Positions 38,601 through 50,600 of a DNA stretch of 64,000 nucleotides are shown piece after piece (the stretch's first letter is position 1; each line of letters begins with the position of its first letter). A program made the translations under genes and the position numbers. This DNA comes from Holacanthus passer (taxonomy: Eukaryota; Chordata; Actinopteri; Pomacanthidae), in NCBI GenBank assembly GCA_025331565.1, contig JAFREQ010000076.1, positions 1,488,001 to 1,552,000 on the forward strand. Direction: 5' to 3'. The notes under the pieces are model-generated. The model had not been told where the DNA came from, searched no databases, and saw nothing but the letters and a program-made list of their open reading frames with translations.

Positions 38601-41600
38601 GTCTTCAAACACTTAGGGGGTGAAATCGGCATGGCAGGTTTTGACGTACGTAGTGATGACAGCTGTCATGGTTGCTTCAAAGGCTGCATGCGAGAAGGGT
38701 CACCCATGTCTTGCGCTCAAACGCCCATTAACGAAGCTTGGGGCCCCTCTGACCAATGAGAGGGGAGAATGAGGCGGTCAGGAGAGCCATGAACCCGCCT
38801 CCCTCGGTCCTCGAACACTATTCGTCCCTCCTCCCTTCGGCATGCTCCTCCACTCTGATCACCGTCATTTAAAAAATAACTTAATGCATGGTTGCTCTCC
38901 CTCCGCCTTTCTCTGTTCTTGCGTTCTTTTTTTTCTCTGTGGGACTGAACCATCCATGGCTGTGTAGGGAGGAATGAGGAATGGAGGATGGAAAGGAGGC
39001 TGAAGGTAGCCAGGGGGGTTAGGGAGGAAAGAGGCTGGGCCTGAGACTGTAATGTTAAGCTGAAGCAGAAACAGCACCAGGGTAACACAGTACATACTGA
39101 TGGCACAGAACAAAAGACATGTAACAGGCTCACACTTGAGTTCAGCGCATACTGAATAACATTATGTAGGACAACAGGTCCCCACATACTGTGAAAATGA
39201 TTATACAGTAGACAGCCTATACATATCCTCCTACATGTACAAACTGTGTGTTCTGGGGGACATCAAGTAGATTATACCAATCACTGTTTCGCTGCTGTAT
39301 CACTTTACAAATATGCATTGAAATTCCAGCATTCTACAATTATAGTACATGTGGCCTAGCAGACTTCATATGATGAATAAAATTAATTGCCATGTCAAGG
39401 AGGCCACGCTACACCATTCAGTCACATTGCCTGAGGAGATTTGCTCTGGCAGGCATTTATGCCATTTACTGTAAATACGTGGTATGTGTAGTCATTGCCT
39501 TTTAATTAAACTGATGTTTCATTGTTCCTAAAATCCATGTCAAGAATTTATGCCAATCATATTCAGGCAGTGCAAAAATGGCATATTTCTTTTGTTCCCG
39601 ATACAACAAAATTCAATAATACAGTCTGCTGTTTCACTTATCTTTGCCTGCTTGTATCAAGGTTGAAACCTTCAACCATTAAATCAATTCAACTATATGT
39701 ATAAGGTAAAAATGAAAGGCTAAAACATTTATTTAGAATCTTGCTGAGAGTAAAACCTGAAAATTACCAAGCTCAACATAATCCTTCAGAAAAGGCCAGT
39801 AAAACATACATATTTATTAATAATTCCCTCACAAATTCAGATTGCATCAGATTGAAACCCTAATATACACATCTAACTTTCTATCCATGTGATGCCCATT
39901 AAATGGACCTCTGCATAGTTATGCTTTCTCATGCTAGCTTGAATGCTCTTCACAGAAATGTAACAGAAAAGAAAATTTAAATAGTTTGTATTGTTAATGT
40001 TTTGCACCAGTTTATATCCAAGTAAGGCATTTTCTAACTATGCCACCAGTTAAATGTTGGATATTTCTGACTGTGGTTGGGAAGAGTACAGTGAGAAGGC
40101 ATTCTTCAACCCAGGGATGGATTGTGATCTCACTTCCTCTTTTTAATGTTTATAAGATGGGCACCAAATTAGTCTACAATGGGCTAATATTCAGACTTCA
40201 ACCAGGCACAAGATTTCCTGTCCCTTGCTAAACTTGAGCTTGATGCTTATTTCATATGAAATCTGTATATTTGGATATAATGTTGCTGTCTGACTATCCA
40301 TGGTAAGGCACAATACATGGGCAGTGGTGACTGTGGTAGCCTCCTCACATATTTGTGAGAAACACCAGTGCACCATGTCTGCTCCATTTCTGATTTTCTG
40401 ACAAATAGCTGTGACAAGCATATGCTTCAACATGTGTGTCCAAAGCCCTGGGTCTGACCAAGTGGTCTGAAAACTGGTATAAAATTGGACTTCACCATGC
40501 TTGGGTTAAGCTGCTGACCTCCACACTTCTTCAGAAGAAATTTAAAGTAGGAAAACCTGGGGAAAATGAGCCAGTGCGGCCTGTGGATGACTGACACCCT
40601 CTTTCCTTAATTCTTAACCCTATCATTATGTTAGTGGGCTGTTAGAAACTCCCACCATCACATGGTTGGTTCAGACTGGACTGTTTAAGCACTTCACCTT
40701 ACTCTGTAGTTAAATTCCACCTTTCAACATTAACAAATATACTGTAGATCCTTCACTTCCAAAGACAGATATAACACAATAACACCAGACACACACAATA
40801 AAAACTGCACTAGCAGACATGCTGACATAGACACACAAAATGTACAACATCAATCCAAGATAGGGGGCCACACAGTCTCTTTTGTGTATCGTCTTGGAAA
40901 CCAAGCCACTTGTGTTTGCCTCGCTGACATCTAACAGGAGACAGATCGTTGTCAGAGTGTGTCAACATCCAGCTTCACCAGTCCAATGCAAACAGCCTCT
41001 GGCCATCATGCAAACTGTGGAGTCTGACCACACGGCTGCAGGGAGGTTAGCCGACTGCTTATCAGACAGACTGGTACAGATTGACCTGGCCCTGCAGTCC
41101 AAATTCTGGAGGTTAAGACATCAGGAGGGCTGATGCAAAAGCAGACGTGACACGAAATAAAATGTATGTGGATGTATTGTTTGCTGTAATGTAAACAACA
41201 ACAAAAAACTTTGGCTGCCAGAGAGCATAGAGAGGCAGTACATCACAGCATTAATGTTTCCTTGATGATCCTCTATGAGCAGTGCTTAAAGAAAGCAAAA
41301 TACTCAAACTTCATAAACAAGGCACCACAGCAGTGAGTCACTGAGAGTGGCAGTGTGAGGAACTTAAGTCTGGCCTGCTCAGGGTGCATCGCTGGTGGAA
41401 AAACTGAATTGGGCACACAAGCAAAACACACCATGCACAACTGAAGAGTGAAAAAAAAAAAAGGAAATGACCTTAAGTGAGGTCTTTTCAAACCCTTAAT
41501 GGTGGAGAATTCAAAAATAGTCTGTGGGTGTTATGATCCAGTAAAGCACAGAATGTAACTCTGTCGTAAGTTGAGAGTTAAGACACACTAAAACTTTGTT

Positions 41601-44600
41601 AAAAACACAACATGACATGGGTGACCCTTCACTGGTATTTTAGTTCAAGGAAGGGACTTTGTAGTTAAAATTCACTATTTTAATGTAATAGCATGTAGTA
41701 GAGAGGCAGTGAGAAGGTCAGCACACTGGATGGACAAGGTCCTAGTGTGTCTCAGGGTTGTTCAAGGCTCAGTGATTAACCAATCCTGTACACGGCCCTG
41801 TCTTGTTTCAGTGACGGGTGGCCTTTTTTTTGCCCATGCCTGAGTGGACACGACGGTCATTTCTAAGTATAGTAAGAGAATGTGAAGTTAAGTAGGCACA
41901 AGAGCCACAACAGACCTAAAACATACATACACCCTATATACAGAACATCAGGATATTGTGATAATAAATGTCTTCCCCTACATTTGGTATCTTCTGACCC
42001 CTGTATCAGATAACATAAACCAATTAGGAAATGACCATGATCCAACAGGCAAGCACTGGTCAATATTAAGCCATGTCTCTTAAGTTAATCTTTAACGGAC
42101 AATTATCTTAAGGTTAAGGATGTAACTCCGGTTCTCTGATGAGCACGAGTGAGTGTCTCATTATGGGAATGTCTCTTGCATAGAGCTGGGTATTGTTCAA
42201 AAATGTTTGACACTGGTACGGATGCCTCGACTTTGATACAGCTTCTTGAATGATAGTTTTTTCAATAGCATTTTTATAAAAATCCATTTTAACATTAAGA
42301 AAATTACATTACGGTACAATTACTCACTTCAAAGGAGGAAGCTGTTCATAGACTGGGAGGAACTGTTTTTACTCTGTGCACTTTACTCAACCTGGATAAG
42401 TGCACAAGATAAGAAATAGATGGTTATCCATCCAGCCAGTGGGGCCTGTCTCTGGGCACAACGTAGTGTTTTTCTGCATGCCTCTATGATGTGTAACATT
42501 ACACAGCCAATCACCAGCATTATTAACATTAGATAGTGACACAAGGATTTTGCATGTTTATTGGCTCACTGATGCTGATGAGATGTGCTCCTTAGGTATC
42601 AAAATTTTGGTACCCAGTCTCACTCAAGCGTGACCTGCCATGAAGCCTTTGCATCCCTCGTCTGTCTCTTGAGACTGGAAAACTGAGGCCAGGAGCTGGG
42701 GACCTGTCTCCGGCCCAGAAATATCGCACACAAGGGTTTCTGAATGACAAGTGATGCTGTCAGTTCAAAATATAGGAGGAGAATCCTATCCCCTCCTGAC
42801 ATAAGCATCACTAGTGTCAGCCAATAAGGGTTGGTATTGGGTAGCGTTGGCCAGGGTAATGTTAATTGTAATGTTTTGATGTTTAATGTAATGTTTTTTA
42901 ATTGTAATTTTAGCTTCTGATGAGGTCACGCAGGAGGCGCAGGAGGCATGAACGAGAACCATCATTTTGCCCTCTGAGGGTAATTTCTCAGTCTTGTTGA
43001 AAGCAGAAATGCAAAAAGGAGGAGGAGGAAAATGGACAACAGCTTTCATTTGAAATAAATGGGCACTATGTCCAAAACTGAAAAAACACAAGAAACAAAT
43101 CACTGCTAATGTTTTAGCTGCAGGGCATGTAGCCAGAGTCATAACACAGCTATAACTCAGTGTGTCTGAATGCACTCACTAAACAGGAATAAGCTCTACA
43201 GAAAAGCTAGTCAACACTTAGAAATGAGAGTTCTACTTCCCAGTGAACCATTTACTGGATAGATACCAGATCAACCGCAGTGTCTTTTACCATTTACTTG
43301 GATGGAAAGCTGTTTCTGGCAGACCAAGAGACAGAGAAAATCCTTCATTTATATTTAAACAGAACTAATCCTTAGCTTCGGCAACAATCCCCACAGAAAC
43401 ACCAGTGCAGACATTTTTTAAAAGTTAATGTCAGACTGCAGAAATTAGGAGTCTACCGCTGAAGATGGTGAGTACAGATGCAAAACAGAAAAGTTTCATT
43501 GCATCGCAACAGACTTAGTGGATATTCAGACTGAAAACAGCCGTGGCTCAAAATAAGAACACACACCAGGCTTCCTCCACATCACTTCACTTGTGCTAGA
43601 TCCTCCTAGAGCTTATCTGTATAGGGAGCTAACGCATTGCCCAATTTTCCCAATGTGTTTTTGAACTGCCAAAATCAAAAGCTGTGGTTTAGCGCTGTAG
43701 CGTTTTCATGATGACAAAATAATTAGAATGCAAGAAACTGAAAGCAAATTAGAAAGGCGAAGTAAAAATACACTATGGAACAGAGGCTAGTGGATCAGAG
43801 CCTGGAAGTGGGGCAGGATGCAGCTCTCTGTTGTTGGTAATCTAGGAAATGAAGGTCGTGTGAAGACACATAGTCCAATAAATACCAAAAAATTAAGTGT
43901 ATTTAAAATAGTAGGGAATACTGGGAAGTAAAAGATCATAAGAGAAGACATAATACATGTACTATAACTGACTAAGTACCTGTCCAGAACTGAAAACATA
44001 ATATAAAATATAATAAGTCATTTTGTTCCAGTCCTCGTTATTGAATAATTCGCTTTTTGTTAGGAGAACAACACACTGTTTCCGTCTTGGTGCTTTCTCT
44101 TTCACATCCAATTATCACATCATAAGACTTGTTTATTTGTTCTTTTAATAATTGGAGAAACCTTGTAACACATTTGGCCAATCAGTTTAATATAGGTATC
44201 TTCATCAAATATAGAGAGTTTGGATTTAGTCAGGATGCTGCAATCTCTATTTTATGTGTCATCTTCTGCAGATATGTCTTCCTAGTTCTAAACAAAGGCC
44301 ATCCTGGTAACACAATTAGCTAAGAAAACACCAAACACCTGCAACATCCTAACTTTACTGCATACTTCCTCTATGCAATCACTCCAGTCTTTCTCAACTG
44401 TTAACAACCAAGTGAAATGCTGAGTAAAAGACAATCCTCCAACGTAAACAGCATGTAAATGGAAAATGGAAAACAAACAATATGAAAATAGCATCTGCAC
44501 CCTGAGGGCAGCAGTCAGTCAGCCCATCCTCCTGCTTCTTCCTCGCTCCTTTGTCACTGAGAGACTGAGAAAGTGACTATAGCTCTGCTCTTGTTTAGTC

Positions 44601-47600
44601 CTCCATAAAAGTCATCAGGGGAAGTTTATGGTCGACAGATGCTCGAGAAAATGAGGGCTTTCCCCCTCTTCCATCGTCTCCTCACTCAAGGAAGGGGCTT
44701 CACGGTCACCGACAGCGACCCGGAGTTAACCTCCCCCTGTGTTGCCACGGAAACGGAAGAGCCGAGAAAAAGGGAGGAAGCCAGGCGGTGGGGAGTTACG
44801 ACCCGACGGAGTGAGAGAAGAGAGGAGTGGAGTCTGTCTTTTCATGTAGAATTGTCTCTGTCTTGGTGCGGCAGTCTGTCTTCCACGCACAGGCACGTCT
44901 GACACGTACACACACGCACACAAGCACGCGCTGCTGCTGTTGTCTGCTCCCGCACCTCAGCCTGAAGCCAACGTTATTCACTACTTCTGATCTGGCAGTC
45001 TGCAGTCAGCTCCACGAGTCACAAGGAAATCTTTCTTCTGACACAGCTGGCTCCCTCCAAGATGGCGGGTGGGTAGTCAAACATGGCCTTGTTTTTTTGG
45101 GAACCATTAGATAATTGAATTAAATAAAAGCTGTAATTATTACTGTTCTGTCCAATGAAACCAAATCTAAAACTCAAGACTCCAAGCACAATTCAGCATT
45201 GCCCACAGGCAGCAGCTGGTTAACAGGATGGAAATGGAGTAAAAGCCAACAGAGGGAAATAAGTGACAAGTGATTTGAGTTGAAATACACCTGTCTCGAG
45301 GAGGCCCAACAGCTGGTTAGTCAGCCTCCTGCCAAAAACTACATCAGACATTCCAAACAAATCTGAGACAAGAATCTGGAGAAATCTTTGCACATAGGGG
45401 GCAAGGCTGAAAACAGCATTGAATGCCTGTGACCTTCCATCCGTCAGGCGCCATTGCAATGAAAACCGACATAATTGCATAAAGGATACTACTACATGGG
45501 CACGGGAAAACATATGAAAACCATCGTCAGTAAACACATTCCGATGCTGCATCTACAGATACCGTACAAAGGGAAAACAATACATCAACAACATCCAGAG
45601 ACGCTACTGACTTCTCTGGGCCTGAATTCATCTGAGACGGACCAAAGCAAAGTGGAAAAGTGTGCTGTGGTCTGACAAGCCCACATTTCAGATTGTTTGA
45701 AATCATGGAATTTGTGTCCTGCCTCCACCCAGGTTAGGTTAGGTAGGTTAAAAATTTGCAAAATATTGTGTTGTGCTTTTATTTACATTTTACACAGCGT
45801 CCAAATCTCTTGGAATCAGGGTTGTATATAGTAAATGAGCTATTAGAGGTTCCTGTTTGCACTGTATCCATGAATGTATAGAGAACTTTCACTGAATCAC
45901 TTTGAGACTGACTGAATTTCTGGAGTTTAGGCATCATGTTTTTATGATTTCAAAGCAGATTTAAGGATTCTTTCTAAAAATGGAATTTGGAGATATGTTA
46001 GAATTTAAGTTATACTGAATGTAAAAATATGTGCATCATGTCTGTGTTTTCAGATTTGACTGAGTCATGACTCACAGAGGGATCATTTTTTGACACAAAT
46101 TGCAGCCATGAGAAGATAAGGGTCTTAAAGTGCCTTAGCTGCCTCCATGTGTGCTGATAAGCAAGAGAAACTACAATAACAACAGTAACCTTGCACCTCA
46201 TACCTTTGCCTCATGTCCCCCCCCCCCAAAAAAAAACAAATCAAAGAAGGGTGAATATCTATTTACTTATGGGCACTGACTTGTTGAATTATATGTTTAT
46301 GAAGAGAATAAATAATTGCTGTGGACACAGAATGTATTCAAGCTACTGAAAAACGTACCTGGAGTCTCCTTTGCCCAGGTTACCTCCAGCAGGATGGAGG
46401 ATCGTCTGGTTCTTCACCATCTCCACAACACATTTAGTGTTTAATTCCTTTTCTGTGGATCAGACAACACACAGTGTTACAACCAAAGCACTAAACGTCA
46501 TGACCCAAACATGCCCAAGTTTCTACTGTCATCCTTGATTGTTTCTACATTATTACACATTACGTTATATGTCATGACAAAATAGGGTAGAAAATGTCAT
46601 TCAAATACAGATGGCATGGTATCAAATCCTTTCCCAACACCCTTCCCATTGTGGGAATAAAACTGCAAAAAACCTTTGACCTTTTTACCAGCTAACTTGA
46701 TGTTAAGAAAAATGACTAAATTGTTTAGTGTATGAGGTTAATTTACTGACATATAAACTTTTACAAGCATTGGTCCGCTGGTTACTGGTTAGCCTACTCT
46801 GCAGTAGGGATAGAGCAGAAGTTAAATAGCACAATAATTTCCTGTGGAACATCAAGTTCAAACAATTGTGTGAGCAGGCTGGGAAACACCAGCTCTGAAA
46901 AATGACCTTTTACCTTGGAATGAGCATTAAGCTAGTCAATAAAACAGAACTTGTCAGGGCAGTCAGTTTCTCTCACTCCCTCACACACACATGCACACGC
47001 TTGTTTGTGTGTCATGATGGAACCTGTATCTGTCAACAGTCTGCACAAGTCAGCATATAATGCTGCATTTTGAGGCTAATTCATCAAAGTTGTAGTTTTG
47101 CCAACTACAATTTCACTGTCCCATCAGAAATAAATACTCTTCCTACAAATGCAACACCTGCATTAATACAAGAATGCAAAAAGACAGCGTATCTGATCTC
47201 TTTTTTTGATAACTGACAATGTTCCCAGTATAAAGCACTACATATTATGTGTATTTAATAGCTGAGTCATATAACCTTCTAATATAAGCCTTGCTGTCAA
47301 AGTAACCAGCAAAGGCATCGGAAAATAACAACATGAACCACACTGGAAACTCCTGAGGCTGGTAGGTCTCTCCATTCATCGGTCTTGCCAATAAGACCTA
47401 ATGATGGCTGTCTACACACAGGCTAGGTGCTGCCAGCATGTCCTGGGCATCCAGTTTCAGTAGACTGGGTTAGGCATTTAAAGAAAAAGCATTTGACAAT
47501 TGGTGACTTGCAGAGCAGACTAATTTACCAGTAGCAGAACACCAGTCTTTTACGGGTTTGCTGCTGGTGAATGTCTGGGTCACAGCCACAGAAAACAGCC

Positions 47601-50600
47601 AGTTCCTGCAATTTATTACACTGCACCAATAGACTTTTTTCAATGTGATAAAAAAGTAAAATAAAAATGTCTCGTTAAGGGTCATAAAAAATTGCATTAA
47701 CAGAACCAAGATCACATCAGTAATACTGTTTTTAATGAAAATGGACTGTATCTTGGCTTGTAAGCTAATCAATAACACGGCAGCAGGTCACAACACCCAC
47801 ATGCTTTACTCTGCAATTATGAAACATTTCTGTAAAAGCAAGCAACAAAAGTCAATGACAAATTCTTGCTATTTAACCTAGTTGATAAGATCTGGATGGG
47901 ACTCAGGAGTCCTTTCCCCCCTGTGTTGCTCCTGGTGGGGATATCCTCTTCTATTTTGCCCACTTCCACAGGCAGGTCAGAGGTCAGGGCTAGAACAGCA
48001 CTCTGTTAGATGTAAATCAGTGCTTGCTCAAGGACACTACAGCAGAGAGGGGACTTAGCGATAATAAATAGTGTCCTTCAACTGTAAGACCTGGCTCAAG
48101 GCACCCTTGTAAACAAGCCTCCCTCCAGCTTAATTCCTCTTCAGAAGGGACCAGTTTTCCAAAGTAAAACCTCACCTGCTGGGGTTTACTTAGTGTCTTG
48201 TCACGTTATTCATAATCACCATTTGGTCTAGTATTTAAATATAGACTGCTAGATTTTTCATACACAGTCATGACTGTCTGATAACTGTCAATTATCATTT
48301 TCTCCATTATGCAGCAATCACGTAAGGATTTTGATCTTTAGCAAATGTGCTAGGACAGGAAACATTCTCTGGTTTCAATTCCTCTCTTCTAAAAAAGCTG
48401 TTTAAAGCATTATTACTCTGTGTCATTTTATGATATGTATGCCTACAGTTGCTCTTTCTGAAAAAGGCATGACTACTCTGAAGCAGGGAAGAGCACATGC
48501 AGTATAATGAACTAGTAAGTAGTCAGAAGTTGAGCATGAGCCATTTTTTCTTAATAAAGAAATAGTCTGAGATTCTCAACAACAAATGCACTGCCCAGGG
48601 AGGATTCCAGTGTACAGGAGACAGAGCAATTTCAAATAAACCTTTCCTCAATGTGTGATGATTTCACCTGACAACAACTTTTGCTTTGGTGATAAGTATG
48701 AATACTGTTGCAAAAATCCTTGCCAAACAGGATGCTAAGCTACAATACTTGCCCACTGTGTTTGTGCCAAGAGTGAGTTCAACTTCTGTGCAGGTGGTCA
48801 GCAGGCTGCGTGTGTTTTACATACCCAATTATTAGCATAGTCTTGTTTTCCCAACAAACACATGCAAATAACCAATTTATCTGGCAGTAATGGCAGGTAG
48901 AATAAAGAATACACAAGTCATTTCATGAGTAACATTTTCTAAAAGCAACTGCTCAAGTGTGCTACTCAGCCACAGTCAAAATCCACTCACCACTCAATCA
49001 TTTCCCTCCCTGAGATGCAAAAGGGAATGCCAACCTGAGCACTTATATGTCTAAGGAGAAGCTAGCTGAGCCTGTGCAAACCAGGAGTACAAGTGATTTG
49101 AGGCTAAACTGTCTGTTAAGAGAGTCTCAACACTGCTGCTCCTGGCAGGAACACAGGGGTAAAGCCATGGAAACTTGGTGTCAAAGGTCAGAGGACCTGA
49201 ATCACCCTCCAATTCTTCTGCTGTCAGGGACACCACAAAGCAAAAAAAAGGAGGGTGAGCCAACAGAGACTGAGTGACAAAAAGACAGTGAGAGCGAAAG
49301 AACAAGATAAAGTTAAACAGGGGAAGTGACACAGAGGTTGAGTGAGAAAACTTTTTGTTCGGCCTTCTCTTCTTCTTCTACTACTGCCTACATTACCCAC
49401 GTGTCCCTAATGCTGCAGCTGTACTTCCTGATTAGCAGAGGGGAAAGTGTGATGCGGTGTGGTTGGGAGGATAAATGTACCCATTGTTATCTGCCTCTCC
49501 TTGCTCCATAACCAGCTCCCACTTTCCACTGGCCTCCTCTCCGGTCCTTCCCTGGGCTACCGGTGCTGAGGTTTGGCACAACAGGCCTGACATCAGCCAG
49601 GAAGCTGATTGGCCGTGGTGTAGCTGTTGCTACGCCTGGCGTTGCTCTGTTCTTCGAAGGCCACAGCCATGGGAACATGAAGCATTACGCAACGTTAGCA
49701 AATATTCATTCAGACTCACTCCCTTCCTGCCTTTGTCCAGCTAGGCAGCTACACTACCTCTCCTCCTCAACCTGGGGTACACAGGGACAGTGGCCTTGAG
49801 GTTAAAGAAGCCCACTTATTATTTCAGTGTCATAGATCTGAATCACAGCACCAGCTGGGGACAGGTGTGTGAGGAAAGTGAATGTGCACTCCCTAGCCTT
49901 CCCTTAACTACTACTACTTTGTCCTGAAGCAACTGTCTGACAACAGGACACAGGAGAAGAGCGGTGTCTGAACTGAGCAGCTCGAAGGCGTGAATGTTTG
50001 GAGGCATGAATACAAATGATGTGGACCTGGAAAAGAGCATAGAGCAGCAATTTTTCTAAGGGCTGTTCAGATTCTATTTTTGATTGTCAACTCTTCAGAA
50101 CCAACAAGTGATGGAGGAATTATGTGTCCAGTCACAGCTATCTGAAATCATGAAAGTCTTACATTTACTCTGGTAGATACGGACAGAAGCTCCTTTCAGA
50201 CAAGGATTAGAAAGTCACTAGTGGAAACGTGGCACTGCTGGATCCAAACTTATTCCCACTGCCTTAAGTAAGCCATCAATTTGCATGGTTGTTCCCTTTC
50301 ACCAAACTCATGACTGTCCTTTCTTGATGAGTAATGCAAGAAAGATGCAGTTGAATGAAAGTTTTAAGTCAAGTCATTCTGGCAAATAGTTTGTAATCAC
50401 CTGTACCTTCCAGGTTAGTTGGAGAGAAACTCAAATGAATAAATGAATCCTTATGAATCCTGCAGAATTCAGACTGACAGCGTGAAGTGGATATACAGGG
50501 AAGTGATCAGGAACACAGAACTTTCCCATTAGAAATGAATGAGATTTGGCCAGAGGAATACATATTTACACTAAATCCCTGCCTCTATGAATCTAAATGT

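Larger units (their letters stand above)
35139..46358 (-). other. kif13b intron 2 (11.2 kb)
   Basis: The largest intron. It contains a repeat at 37809-37935, a (CA)n run at 38004-38021, a CpG cluster at 38641-38860, an hAT-like MITE at 42181-42622, a CpG-rich island at 44640-45070 and a Tc1-like relic at about 45290-45835. No protein exon was recognised other than the microexon at its 3' border. Confidence 0.85.

Noticed and set aside
38717..39187. 156-codon minus-strand open frame in kif13b intron 2
   Set aside because: It resembles no family I know, has low-complexity Ser/Leu and Arg/Glu content, and overlaps a GC-rich patch; length alone does not support a gene.
45220..45552. 110-codon minus-strand frame
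   Set aside because: It is antisense to the Tc1-like relic and has no independent support.
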